60,993 bases of DNA from Streptomyces sp. cg36 (GCF_041080675.1 NZ_CP163522.1:1-60993), one strand, 5' to 3'. Positions 32,080-40,359 are shown, numbered from the stretch's first letter. Program-made: numbers and translations. The notes: a model not told the origin generated them from the sequence alone.

Positions 32080-32853
32080 ATGGCCCGCAAGCCTGTCACC
32101 TGGTACATCGCCACCCCCGCCGACGGCATCATCGAGATGTCCCGCGAGGCCGGCACCCCGGTGAACCTCTCCGCCAACGTCGGCAAGGTCATCGACCACC
32201 CCAACCCCTGCCGCAACAAGTGGTACGACGAGAGCCGCTTCTCCTACTTCCGCATGGTCAAGCGCGTCGGCGAGGCGTTGGAGGACACCGGCATCTGGCC
32301 CGTCACCTGGCCCGTCCGGCTGTGGATCGTGGAGCCGCTGGGCGAGACCGGCAACTGGAGCCAGCGCTACTACCCCTACCGGCTGCTCTCCCACCAGATC
32401 CGCGTCCTCGAGGAGACCGACGCCCACCCCGCGCTCGGGCCCTGCGGCCGCGACGTCCTGAACGTCATCCAGCAGGAGATCCCCGAGCGGGCCGTGCGCT
32501 GGGCGTCGGACTGGGACGCCGATCCCGAGGGCATGCGCGACCGGAAGTGGGACTGGGAGCAGTGCGGCGGCCCCACCTGCGGCAGCGGCCGGTGGGCGGA
32601 CTCCGTCGCCATGTCGACCTCGCACGCGCGCCGCGAGTCGGCCGCCCAGACCTGGATCGAGCACCTCGCACGGAACGCCGTCGACCAGGCCCTCGCCGTC
32701 ACCGACGCCAGCATGATGGCGCGCTGCTACGCCTACAGCCGCGCCACCGGCTGCGCGGTCGCCGCCCAGCACCAGGCCCGCTTCGAGCCGTACGTCCTGG
32801 ACGCTCTGCGCGGCGTCGGCCTCGACTCCCCCGCCCCGGCCGTGGCCGCCTGA
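32080..32853 (+). CDS. Hypothetical protein
   Basis: A 257-aa protein starting at ATG 32080 behind CGGAGG. Trp/Tyr-rich (WYIATPADGIIEM, WPVTWPVRLWIVEPLGETGNW), with a C-terminal helical half. No family recognised. Followed by two AT-rich hairpins that probably end the transcript. Confidence 0.75.
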   Translation: MARKPVTWYIATPADGIIEMSREAGTPVNLSANVGKVIDHPNPCRNKWYDESRFSYFRMVKRVGEALEDTGIWPVTWPVRLWIVEPLGETGNWSQRYYPYRLLSHQIRVLEETDAHPALGPCGRDVLNVIQQEIPERAVRWASDWDADPEGMRDRKWDWEQCGGPTCGSGRWADSVAMSTSHARRESAAQTWIEHLARNAVDQALAVTDASMMARCYAYSRATGCAVAAQHQARFEPYVLDALRGVGLDSPAPAVAA

Positions 32854-32871
32854 CCTGCACCAACAGAAAAA

Positions 32872-32923
32872 GGCATCCTCAAAAGATGCCAATCCCTAGA
32901 AATGCATCCTTCGAGGATGCATT
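32872..32923 (+). terminator. Two consecutive AT-rich hairpins
   Basis: GGCATC/GATGCC (32872-32890), then AATGCATCCT/AGGATGCATT (32901-32923), a perfect 10-bp stem with a 3-nt loop. They share the word GCATCCT, so alternative pairing between them is possible, as in an attenuator. The stretch is unusually AT-rich for the plasmid. Confidence 0.65.
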
Positions 32924-32975
32924 ATGGATGTGCGGGGGTCACCCGGCCCCCGCCTCTCCGACCAAGGAGCCCACC

Positions 32976-33833
32976 TTGAGCACCTCCCAGACCTTCACCG
33001 CCACCGCCGCCGGCGCCGTGTGGACCGACATCATCAGCCACGTCGGCACGGTCAACGTCACCATCGATCCGACCATCAAGCACGCCGTCATCACGGTGAG
33101 CACGGGCGACGACGACGGCCCGCTGGCCGACGCGGTGCGCGGTGCGACCAAGCGGGAGAGCCGCTACCAGAACCTCGACTGCGTCACCGTCCGCGTCCCC
33201 GAGGTCCAGGGCAACACGATGACGATGGGCAACTCCACCTTCAGCTTCAACGGCGGCAACATGGTCGTCGGCCAGAACTTCGGCGTCGTCCGCGGCTCCG
33301 TGACCGGCATGACCATCAGCAACGGCGACGTCATCATCGGCGGCCGCAAGGTCGTCGAGAACGGCCGCGTCGTCGCCGAGCAGGGCACCGTCGTCAGCGG
33401 CGGCGGGATGGGCACCATCACCGTCGACGTGAAGCTGCCCAGCGACCAGTCCTCGGTCCGGCTGGAGACCACCAGCGCCGACATCACCGTCCACGGCGAC
33501 CTCCAGGTCCTGGACGTCCACTCCGTCTCCGGTGACATCGAGGCCCGCGGCGTCCACACCCTGCGCGGCAACACCACCAGCGGCGACTTCGAGGTGGACC
33601 GGGTCGACGCCCGCGTCGACGTCAACTCCGTCTCCGGCGACATCGAGATCGGCGCCTACAACGGCACCGAGTTCCGCGCCAACACCGTCTCCGGCGACGT
33701 CCACGTCAGCGCGACCCCGGCCGCCACCGGCTCGATCGACGCCAACACGGTCTCCGGCGACGTCACCACGCGCGGCACGGACCACCTCCGCGAGCGCGTC
33801 GGCACCGTCTCCGGCAAGCACCGCCGCCGGTGA
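32976..33833 (+). CDS. DUF4097-type beta-strand repeat protein
   Basis: A 285-aa protein with a rare TTG start behind AAGGAG. From about residue 165 it has repeated strand-turn units built on SVSGDIE, TTSGDFE, SVSGDIEIG, TVSGDVHV and TVSGDVTT, the right-handed beta-helix pattern of DUF4097. A Gly/Asn-rich middle precedes them. No signal peptide or membrane helix, so it looks cytoplasmic. Function in a transfer cluster unknown. Confidence 0.8.
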   Translation: MSTSQTFTATAAGAVWTDIISHVGTVNVTIDPTIKHAVITVSTGDDDGPLADAVRGATKRESRYQNLDCVTVRVPEVQGNTMTMGNSTFSFNGGNMVVGQNFGVVRGSVTGMTISNGDVIIGGRKVVENGRVVAEQGTVVSGGGMGTITVDVKLPSDQSSVRLETTSADITVHGDLQVLDVHSVSGDIEARGVHTLRGNTTSGDFEVDRVDARVDVNSVSGDIEIGAYNGTEFRANTVSGDVHVSATPAATGSIDANTVSGDVTTRGTDHLRERVGTVSGKHRRR

Positions 33834-33954
33834 CGTCGCCCCGGGGTGGCCGCCACAGTCGCCAAACTTCACCGGCCACCCCGGGCCTCCCAACCCGCTC
33901 CAAGAGGAGCAGGGGGCAGACACATCGTCCCTCGAATCCCCGCAGGAGCACCCC

Positions 33955-34200
33955 ATGACCCCGCGCCCCGACGATGAGGCCCGCAACGAGCTGCGCGACC
34001 TGGTCGCCCAGGCCAGCCAGCGCCGCGACGACGGCCACGAGCGCATCGAGACCGAGTTCTGGCAGGAGATCGACCGCCTGCAGAAGCGGTACCACGGCGC
34101 GCAGCAGGACATCGCCGACGCCCTGGACGTCAAGCGCAACCAAGTCTTGAGGCAGACCAAGCGCTACCGGTCCACGGACCAGCCTGCCGCCAACGACTGA
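33955..34200 (+). CDS. Small HTH-like protein
   Basis: An 81-aa charged helical protein. The C-terminal QQDIADALDVKRNQVLRQTKRY (about 50-71) resembles a helix-turn-helix recognition unit. AGGAG lies upstream of ATG 33955. A strong terminator follows. Confidence 0.7.
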   Translation: MTPRPDDEARNELRDLVAQASQRRDDGHERIETEFWQEIDRLQKRYHGAQQDIADALDVKRNQVLRQTKRYRSTDQPAAND

Positions 34201-34207
34201 ACCCCCC

Positions 34208-34249
34208 GGAGCCGTTCCGGCCCTGCCCACGCCGGGCCGGAACGGCTCC
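34208..34249 (+). terminator. Strong hairpin terminator
   Basis: A perfect 16-bp stem (34208-34223 with 34234-34249) and 10-nt loop directly after the 33955-34200 gene. Confidence 0.9.
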
Positions 34250-34363
34250 ACCGTCTCCGCCCCACGGCGACCTGACGGGCTTCCCCGCCGCCCTGGCCTC
34301 ACCTCCGAGACCAGGACGGCGCGGTGGCCCCTCACGCACCAGGCACGGAAGGAGAGGGTCGTC

Positions 34364-34669
34364 ATGCCGAACCGCGAGGTCTACGAGGTAGACGTCCCGA
34401 TACACGACACCACCAACCCGGCCCTGCGGGGGCTGCACGTCTTCACCGGCGAGGCGGACTCCCCCACCACGGCCCTGCGCCGCGCGCACGAGGTGTACGA
34501 CGCCGCGCTCGCCGCACAGCAGGCCGGCCTCGACATCCCCGGCAAGCAGCCGGACAGCTGGGGAGCGCGCGGGCTGCGGCCCGGCTGGGAGCTGGACTGG
34601 CCCGCCGCGAAGGCCGGCCGCTGGCACAACCCGCTCAGCTGCACCCGCCTCAGCGACTTCGCGCTGTAG
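34364..34669 (+). CDS. Small hypothetical protein
   Basis: A 101-aa protein from ATG 34364 (AAGGAG upstream). Begins with short beta strands (EVYEVDVPIHD) and continues helical. No family recognised. Confidence 0.7.
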   Translation: MPNREVYEVDVPIHDTTNPALRGLHVFTGEADSPTTALRRAHEVYDAALAAQQAGLDIPGKQPDSWGARGLRPGWELDWPAAKAGRWHNPLSCTRLSDFAL

Positions 34670-34761
34670 CTCCGCCCCGGGACAGGCGACAAGGCGTCCA
34701 AACCAACCGCCTGCCCCGGGCCTACCCACCCCGTACGAGACGAGAGAGGGAGATCCCAAGT

Positions 34762-35445
34762 ATGGACCCCGTCACCCGCGTTGCGTCCCCGATCGGGCAG
34801 CGCGCCCTCATCATCACCACCCTCGCGGTCCCGCTCACCGGCTGGACCGTTCACGCGCTCACCCTTCACCGGCGCCTCGCGGCCGAACGCCGCGACCCCC
34901 TCACCGGAGCCCAGCGCCGCGCCGCGTTCGAGCGCCGCGCCCAGCGCCTGCTCGCCCGCCACCGGCAGGACTCCCTGGTCTGCCTGGTCGACCTCGACAA
35001 CTTCAAGGGCCTGAACGACAGCCACGGCCACTCCGCCGGCGACAAGGTCCTCGCCGCGACCGGCGAGCGTCTTACCCGCTGGGCCGGACCGCACGGAGTC
35101 GTCGGCCGCCTGGGCGGGGATGAGTTCGCGGTCGCGACCCGTGTGGACACCCGGGCCGGAGACGAGGCGATGGAGCAGCGCCTGATGGAGCTGATGGGTG
35201 TGCTGCACGAGCCCGTGCCCACCGAGACCGGGCCCCTCGCCGTCGCCGCGTCGGTCGGCACCGCCGTCCCCGACTACCTCGGCATCCACGCCCTGCCTGC
35301 CCTGTTGCGCGGCGCGGATGTCTCGATGTACCGGACCAAGCACTCCGGCCACTACGGCTGGGCGGAGATCGAGGACCTGGAGACGCCCACCGTCAACGGC
35401 CGCCGCGCCGGCCGCCCCGGCACCGCGCTGGAGCGTGCCGCGTGA
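34762..35445 (+). CDS. GGDEF-domain protein, probable diguanylate cyclase
   Basis: A 227-aa protein. A hydrophobic helix at about 15-34 anchors a GGDEF domain: DPLTGAQRRAAF (45-56), DLDNFKGLNDSHGHSAGD (77-94) and an intact RLGGDEFAV (116-124). The catalytic motif is complete, so it should make cyclic di-GMP, which in Streptomyces holds back development through BldD. The usual inhibitory RxxD site just before GGDEF is absent (GPHGVVGRL), implying no product inhibition. ATG 34762; stop overlaps the ASCH gene. Confidence 0.87.
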   Translation: MDPVTRVASPIGQRALIITTLAVPLTGWTVHALTLHRRLAAERRDPLTGAQRRAAFERRAQRLLARHRQDSLVCLVDLDNFKGLNDSHGHSAGDKVLAATGERLTRWAGPHGVVGRLGGDEFAVATRVDTRAGDEAMEQRLMELMGVLHEPVPTETGPLAVAASVGTAVPDYLGIHALPALLRGADVSMYRTKHSGHYGWAEIEDLETPTVNGRRAGRPGTALERAA

Positions 35446-35882
35446 CCGTCGACCTCGAAGGCGGCGACTGGATCCGCGGCATCACGATCCGCCAGCCCTG
35501 GGCCACCTGCATCCTCGCCGGGAAGACCCCGGAGAACAGGCCCGCGAACTGGCCGTGGCGCGGCTGGGTCCTCATCCACGCCGGGAAGGCGAAGCCGGAC
35601 CCCGCCCTGCTGCGTGACCCGCTGGTGGCCACCGCGATCCGCGGCCGCGAGCTCCACCGCGGCGCGGTCATCGGCGTCGCCCGGCTCACCGACTGCCACC
35701 CGGACCAGGGCCCCGAGCGGTGCACCAGCCCCTGGGCGCAGAGGGACGTTCACCACCTGGTTCTCGACGACGTCCACGAGCTGCCGCTGCCCGTGCCCGC
35801 CACGGGCGCGCTCCCGGCCTGGAAGCCGACGCAGGACCTCGTGGACCAGGTCCTCCAGCAGCTGCCCCACCTGCGGCCGTGA
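35442..35882 (+). CDS. ASCH-domain protein
   Basis: A 146-aa protein. ITIRQPWATCILAGKTPENRP (about 14-34), then WRGWVLIHAGK, matches the ASCH fold (PUA-like), which binds RNA or modified nucleosides. GTG 35442 is coupled to the GGDEF gene. Specific activity not predictable. Confidence 0.8.
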   Translation: MTVDLEGGDWIRGITIRQPWATCILAGKTPENRPANWPWRGWVLIHAGKAKPDPALLRDPLVATAIRGRELHRGAVIGVARLTDCHPDQGPERCTSPWAQRDVHHLVLDDVHELPLPVPATGALPAWKPTQDLVDQVLQQLPHLRP

Positions 35883-35936
35883 CCCGCAGAAGCCGCAGCT
35901 GCCACCCCGCCTGAACCCCTCCACCCGGAGGCCCCA

Positions 35937-36143
35937 ATGAGCAGCACACCCCAGCACGGCACCGACCACACCCTGGCCTACCCCGAACCGCCGGCCTCGC
36001 CGCTCTGGCACCGGCGCGGCACCAAGGCCCGGCCGCTCACCCCCGAGGAGCAGCGGCGCAACCGCGAACTCCTGGTTCTCGCTCAGCACACCCCCCGACC
36101 CTGCTCCCGCACCACCAAGACCCGGGCGGAGGCCCGCTCATGA
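35937..36143 (+). CDS. Small hypothetical protein
   Basis: A 68-aa Pro/Arg-rich protein, ATG 35937 behind CGGAGG, stop overlapping the next ATG by 4 nt. No domain recognised. Confidence 0.6.
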   Translation: MSSTPQHGTDHTLAYPEPPASPLWHRRGTKARPLTPEEQRRNRELLVLAQHTPRPCSRTTKTRAEARS

Positions 36144-36625
36144 CCTCTCAGACGCACCTCGCCATAGACGGCTACGTCGACGCCATCCCGGCCCCCGGCA
36201 CCCACTGGGGCACCGCGACGTTCGACCTGATCCACTCCCCCGCCGACGCGGACCGGATCGCACCCGACACCCCGGACACGGTGTACGCCTGCACCACCGG
36301 CGACCCGCGCATCGCCCACGCCCTGCTGAACGAGATCCAGCCCGGCGACCTCCTGCGCGTCACCGGCACCGTCGCCCAGCCGGACGACCCGACCGCCCCG
36401 GCCCTGCTCACCGTCGACGCAATGGAGGTCCTGGAAGCCGCCCCGGCCCCGGTCCTGTACGACCTGGTGCTGGAGCGGTGGGGCGGCTACGCGGCCGTGT
36501 TCGACGCGGACCGCGACACCGTGCCGGTCTTCACCGCCGCCGGAGCCTGGGTCGGCGAGGCCGCCAACCCCGACGCGATCCTCGACCTGATCCACACGTA
36601 CGAGAACGGCGGCGACACGCGATGA
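36140..36625 (+). CDS. Hypothetical protein with OB-fold-like segment
   Basis: A 161-aa protein. GDLLRVTGTVAQPDDP...LLTVDAMEVLE (about 74-103) has the strand pattern of an OB-fold nucleic-acid-binding domain, and the rest is alpha/beta. Coupled by ATGA overlaps to both neighbours. OB-fold assignment is tentative. Confidence 0.65.
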   Translation: MTSQTHLAIDGYVDAIPAPGTHWGTATFDLIHSPADADRIAPDTPDTVYACTTGDPRIAHALLNEIQPGDLLRVTGTVAQPDDPTAPALLTVDAMEVLEAAPAPVLYDLVLERWGGYAAVFDADRDTVPVFTAAGAWVGEAANPDAILDLIHTYENGGDTR

Positions 36626-36807
36626 CGACCGCCACCGCGCCGCGCACCGTCCTCGAACGCTTCCCCGCCGGCCACCCCCGCGGATCCTGGCCCGCCGACG
36701 ACTACGCCGCCGCCCAGCGCGCCCAGGGCGTCGACGCCCAGGTCGTGATGGACCTGACCACGGACCAGTTCCTCGTGGTCACCAGCCACGCCACCGCCAA
36801 GTCCTGA
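36622..36807 (+). CDS. Small hypothetical protein
   Basis: A 61-aa protein coupled to the upstream gene by ATGA. No family recognised. A hairpin (36825-36860) follows. Confidence 0.65.
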   Translation: MTTATAPRTVLERFPAGHPRGSWPADDYAAAQRAQGVDAQVVMDLTTDQFLVVTSHATAKS

Positions 36808-36824
36808 CCGCCCCGCAGACGGCC

Positions 36825-36860
36825 CGGGGCGGCCATGAGCCTACGAGCCCGGCCGCCCCG
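36825..36860 (+). terminator. Hairpin terminator
   Basis: CGGGGCGGCC (36825-36834) pairs with GGCCGCCCCG (36851-36860), 16-nt loop. Confidence 0.7.
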
Positions 36861-36890
36861 GCGCCACTCTCCACACAGAACGGAACCGCG

Positions 36891-37127
36891 ATGCTCACAC
36901 AGCTCTGGGTCGGCACCTACCACGGCGCTCACGACGGAGAACGCGTCGTCGTCACCACGACCCGAGACGACACGCAGCCGCTCCCCTACGGCCTGACGTG
37001 CACCTGCGGCCTCTCCCAGCGCCACACGGACCCCGTACGCCTGGACCGTGTCGCCTGGCGCCACACCCACCCCACCCTCTGGGACCGCTGGAAGCAGAAG
37101 ATCCGACGGCTGCGCCGCCCCGCCTGA
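36891..37127 (+). CDS. Small hypothetical protein, end of transfer cluster
   Basis: A 78-aa protein (ATG 36891) with a CTCG motif at about 37-40 and a basic C-terminus (WKQKIRRLRR). It is the last gene of the 20-kb rightward cluster. A rho-independent terminator follows. Confidence 0.65.
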   Translation: MLTQLWVGTYHGAHDGERVVVTTTRDDTQPLPYGLTCTCGLSQRHTDPVRLDRVAWRHTHPTLWDRWKQKIRRLRRPA

Positions 37128-37165
37128 GCTCAGCAGGCGACCGCTGTCTGAGCCCGACCAACACG

Positions 37166-37212
37166 AAGGCCCGTACCCCCTGTGAACACCACAGGGGGTA
37201 CGGGCCTTTTTG
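37166..37212. terminator. Rho-independent terminator between transfer and par regions
   Basis: A perfect 19-bp stem (37166-37184 with 37190-37208) and a 5-nt loop, followed by a T-run. It separates the rightward transfer cluster from the leftward parBA operon. Confidence 0.95.
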
Positions 37213-37233
37213 CGTTTCAGGCCCAGCGGGCCG

Positions 37234-37255
37234 CTACTTTCACGCGTGAAAGTAG
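37234..37255. promoter_or_regulatory. parS-like site 1 (perfect 22-bp palindrome)
   Basis: The core TTTCACGCGTGAAA (37238-37251) extends outward as CTAC/GTAG to a perfect 22-bp palindrome at the 3' end of parA. It resembles chromosomal parS (TGTTTCACGTGAAACA) with an extra CG at the centre. Three near-copies lie in the same operon. Confidence 0.85.
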
Positions 37256-37258
37256 ACC

Positions 37259-38167
37259 TCAGCGGTGCGGGAAGCCCAGCGCTGTAGCGACCTTCGCATA
37301 GTCCTGAGACGGACGAGAATTCGGCGAGAGGATCGGCACCGCGCACTCGTTGCGGTAGATCTTGGTGGCGACACCGGACCAGTGCACTGGCGGCAGCAGT
37401 ATGTCGCCGTACTCCTCCTTGAGCTCGTTGAACGTCTCCCAGTGCTCCTCGGTCCCGAACGAGGCTGTGGGAGCGGCGCAGGCCATCACGTACTTCATCT
37501 GCGGCCGGATCCCGCGCCGCTGGTACATGCGGCGCTCGCTGATCTCCTTGAGCTTCTTCTCCAGGCGGACCAGCGCGTCGGCCTCCTTGTAGGTGCACAG
37601 CACCGGCGGGATGACCGCGCCCTCGGTCTCTTCGTCCAGGAGCACGAGGGCCGTGACCGTCAGGCGGCCGTACGTCGCCGGAGGGTCGATGAGGACGACG
37701 TCGACGTCGAACTCTTCCGCCAGGTCGTCCAGGCCGTCCTTGAGCCAGAAGACGTTTCCGTCCTCAGCGTTGAGGATCCGCTCAGCGTCGTCGATGTCTG
37801 GGTGATCGAGGTCGCCGGGAGCGATCCAGACGTTCGGGATCTCGGTGAACGAGTCGTCGCCGTCGCCGTCCGGGTCGGTGCGATACCGGGCCTGGAGGAT
37901 GATGTCCTTGAGCTGTGCCTTGTCCGCCATCACGTCGGTGAGGCTCTTCTGCCCCGGCTTGAACACACGACGGCCCAGCACCCGGGTGGCGTTGCACTGC
38001 GGGTCCAGGTCGATGACGAGGACGCGGTAGCCGCGTAGGCCCAGCTGCACGGCGAGGGCCGTGGTGGTGGACGTCTTGGCCGTGCCGCCGGCCTTGAGGG
38101 CGAAGATGAACACCTTGTAGGCGCGCCTGAGATTCTGCGCCCTGGTCTTCGCGAGTGTGCTGGTCAT
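37259..38167 (-). CDS. parA: ParA-family partition ATPase
   Basis: A 302-aa protein. A modified deviant Walker A, KAGGTAKTS (25-33), is followed by the A' motif LVIDLDPQCN and Walker B VVLIDPPAT. Two expected residues differ: the signature Lys of KGGxGKT is Ala26 (a Lys sits one place earlier) and the Gly before the catalytic Lys31 is Ala30. ParA drives plasmid segregation on the nucleoid through ParB. ATG 38167 follows GGAG; the gene is 44 nt after parB, with parS-like site 2 overlapping the parB end. Confidence 0.88.
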   Translation of the reverse strand: MTSTLAKTRAQNLRRAYKVFIFALKAGGTAKTSTTTALAVQLGLRGYRVLVIDLDPQCNATRVLGRRVFKPGQKSLTDVMADKAQLKDIILQARYRTDPDGDGDDSFTEIPNVWIAPGDLDHPDIDDAERILNAEDGNVFWLKDGLDDLAEEFDVDVVLIDPPATYGRLTVTALVLLDEETEGAVIPPVLCTYKEADALVRLEKKLKEISERRMYQRRGIRPQMKYVMACAAPTASFGTEEHWETFNELKEEYGDILLPPVHWSGVATKIYRNECAVPILSPNSRPSQDYAKVATALGFPHR

Positions 38168-38210
38168 CTGGTCTCCGTGGAGGCTGAGCCGTCCTGTCGG
38201 GGGCGGGCGG

Positions 38211-39707
38211 TCACTGTTTCCCGCGTGAAAGTAGCTCCACCTGCTGCTGCTCCCACTCGCTGAGCTGGTACGAGGCGCGGCTGGTGGCGAGGAACTGAAC
38301 GTGCGCGACGTCGCGAGCGTCCCACGCCCGGTCTGGCTGAGCGGCCCGTACTTCGTCGGCAGCCAGGCCGATGGCGAAGGCGGCACGGTGCATCAGGCCG
38401 GAGTCCTCGGATGCGGCGACGGCCGCGAAGTAGTCGGTGGGGCGCTTCTTGCTGGACGGCCCCTTCTTGAGCTCCACCAGCCACGCGTGGGCTTTGGCCG
38501 CGGCCTGCTTCCACTCGTTCGGGTTGAGCACCACGGTGACGAGGCGGGCGTTCGACTCCGCTCCCTTTGCGAACCGCTCCTCAGCGAGCAGCAGTCGGCA
38601 CGCCAGGTCCCGCTGGTCCGCCGCAGCCTTGCGGAGCACCTCGGGATCGACGGCCGGGGCCGGCGAAGCGGCTGGCGCGGCTCCATCGGTCGTCTCGATG
38701 ACCGCGACGGCGTCCGGGGCGGCAGCGGTCTCGCCCTGCGGCGCCGCGTCGCTTCCACCGGAGGGTGCTTCCGGCTTCGGCGTCTCACCGGAAGGGGCCT
38801 GGGGCTCTCCGGCCTGGGGGCTGCTCTCGTCTCGCGGCTCCGGTACAGCCACGGGGGAGGAGGGCGAGTTTCCCGCGTGAAACTGGGGCTGCCCCTCCAG
38901 GGTCAGCCGGTTCTTGGCCGCTTCGACGGAGAGCTTCTCGTCTCGCATCAGCTGCCAACCGCGCAGCTGGAGAGCGTGGGCCTCCGGAGACTCCTTCTTC
39001 CCGTCGGCGTCCTTGAGCAGCGAGAGCGAGTAGCCGGCGCGCATCGACAGGTCCCCGATGTGAATCGCCTGCTGAACTTCTTCGGGGAGCTTGAGGAGCG
39101 CGAGGTACTTCGACACCGTCCCTGCGGTGTATCCGGCCCGCTCGACGACCTCGTCGAAGCTGAGGGCCCGGTCTTCGTCCTCGTGGACGCGTTGGCGCAG
39201 CAGGTCGATCGCCAGGGCCTGCTCGATCGGCGAGAGACCGGCGCGGCTGTTGTTCTCGGAGACCAGCTCTTCCTCGACGCGGCGGTTCCGGGCGAGGTCA
39301 TCGCGAAGGACCGCAGGCATGATGCGTCCCGTCGCGAGCGCAGCCGCGTGCCGTCGGTGGCCAGGCCCGAGGATGAAGGTTCGGTCAGGGTGCTTCACCC
39401 TGGACGCCCACTGCGGATAGCACTCCATGAAGACCTTGGTGTGCATCACGATGCCCGGCGTGTGGACACCGCGCTCGCCTACGTCAGCGATCATCGCGTC
39501 CATGTCCCGCAGCTCAAGCCGCATGTTCATCGGGTTGGGCGAGATGGTCTCCGGGTCGAGCTCCAGGAGCTCGCCGTCCTCGGGAGGCAGAGCGTGGATG
39601 TCCTGGCTGCCCGTGAGGCCGGCCTTCTCGCGGTCGGCTCGTAGAGTGCCGCTACCGCCGCCCTCGCCCTTCTTCTTACGCTTCGGCCGAGGCAGCGGCG
39701 TCGTCAT
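38211..39707 (-). CDS. parB: ParB-family centromere-binding protein
   Basis: A 498-aa protein, longer than most plasmid ParB. A basic N-terminus precedes the ParB/Srx domain with GHRRHAAAL (about 116-124, the GERRxRA box) and ENNSRAGLSPIEQALAI (about 150-166), then the HTH EVVERAGYTAGTVSKYLALL (about 184-203). A Pro/Glu/Ala linker (about 270-360) and a helical C-terminal domain follow. It should bind the four TTTCNCGCGTGAAA sites in the operon and spread using CTP. One site is inside its own coding sequence (linker). Confidence 0.92.
   Translation of the reverse strand: MTTPLPRPKRKKKGEGGGSGTLRADREKAGLTGSQDIHALPPEDGELLELDPETISPNPMNMRLELRDMDAMIADVGERGVHTPGIVMHTKVFMECYPQWASRVKHPDRTFILGPGHRRHAAALATGRIMPAVLRDDLARNRRVEEELVSENNSRAGLSPIEQALAIDLLRQRVHEDEDRALSFDEVVERAGYTAGTVSKYLALLKLPEEVQQAIHIGDLSMRAGYSLSLLKDADGKKESPEAHALQLRGWQLMRDEKLSVEAAKNRLTLEGQPQFHAGNSPSSPVAVPEPRDESSPQAGEPQAPSGETPKPEAPSGGSDAAPQGETAAAPDAVAVIETTDGAAPAASPAPAVDPEVLRKAAADQRDLACRLLLAEERFAKGAESNARLVTVVLNPNEWKQAAAKAHAWLVELKKGPSSKKRPTDYFAAVAASEDSGLMHRAAFAIGLAADEVRAAQPDRAWDARDVAHVQFLATSRASYQLSEWEQQQVELLSRGKQ
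38217..38230. promoter_or_regulatory. parS-like site 2
   Basis: TTTCCCGCGTGAAA, one base different from site 1, overlapping the 3' end of parB and lying just upstream of parA. Followed by GTAG as in site 1. Confidence 0.75.
38869..38882. promoter_or_regulatory. parS-like site 3, inside parB
   Basis: TTTCCCGCGTGAAA identical to site 2, in the coding region for the disordered ParB linker, where it constrains the protein to FHAGN. Confidence 0.75.
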
Positions 39708-39786
39708 CTTTTCCTCCGGGGTGGTGCAACCTGTCGGACCGAACCCTAGCGGCCAGCCGCCCCTGGCCTCAGCCGGACCGACTTGG

Positions 39787-39800
39787 TTTCACGCGGGAAA
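39787..39800. promoter_or_regulatory. parS-like site 4, upstream of parB
   Basis: TTTCACGCGGGAAA, the exact reverse complement of sites 2 and 3, followed by GTAG, 80 bp upstream of parB. It may serve as operator as well as centromere. Confidence 0.75.
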
Positions 39801-39819
39801 GTAGCGGGGGGACCTCGCG

Positions 39820-40125
39820 TCAGGGGCCGGTGAGGATGTCGTGGGTGCCGATGCGGCGCCAGATCACGTGCGGGGTGCCGGGACGGAGCGCCGGACCGTA
39901 CTGCCAAGTCGCGCGGCCTGCGGGGCCAGCGCCCATGGACCAGGTGAGTTCGTAGACGCCGGATGCGCGCTGGACACGCTTGACGCGGAGGCCGGCGCGG
40001 AATCGTCCTCCGGCACGCAGGTCCTCGACGAAGGCCGCCACGGTCTGGCGGAATCGGCGGCGCTGTTCTGGGGTGAGGCGGTCCAGGTCGGTGGTGAAGC
40101 GGGGCAGGGCTTCGTAGGTCGGCAC
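39820..40125 (-). CDS. RelE/HigB-like toxin homologue without visible antitoxin
   Basis: A 101-aa basic protein. MPTYEALPRFTTDLDRLTPEQRRRF (with a GTG start), then LRVKRVQRASGVYELTWS and HVIWRRIGTHDIL match the RelE-fold pattern of helix pair, beta sheet and a final strand. GGAGG lies 6 nt upstream. No small antitoxin gene is next to it; the nearest leftward gene is parB. It may be orphan or act in trans with a distant partner. Confidence 0.7.
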   Translation of the reverse strand: MPTYEALPRFTTDLDRLTPEQRRRFRQTVAAFVEDLRAGGRFRAGLRVKRVQRASGVYELTWSMGAGPAGRATWQYGPALRPGTPHVIWRRIGTHDILTGP

Positions 40126-40148
40126 GTCGGTCCTCCAGGAAGCACGAA

Positions 40149-40169
40149 GCCCCCGGCGTTGCCGGGGGC
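40149..40169. terminator. Short GC hairpin upstream of the RelE-like gene
   Basis: GCCCCCGGC (40149-40157) pairs with GCCGGGGGC (40161-40169) with a 3-nt loop. Confidence 0.6.
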
Positions 40170-40359
40170 GGTGGGTGTCTCGCTCGGGTGTGGAGTCGGT
40201 GGTGACGAGTGCGGGTGGGACGTCCTTGGTCGTCGCCGGGGGGAGCGGTACGTGAAGGTGCGCTGGGTACGGCTGGAGTCGGTTACCTGGCGTTTTTGAG
40301 GCGTGTGAGGTGGGTGGGGCTGGCTGTCGCGCAGCATTTGCCTGGCCCCAGGTGGTGTT

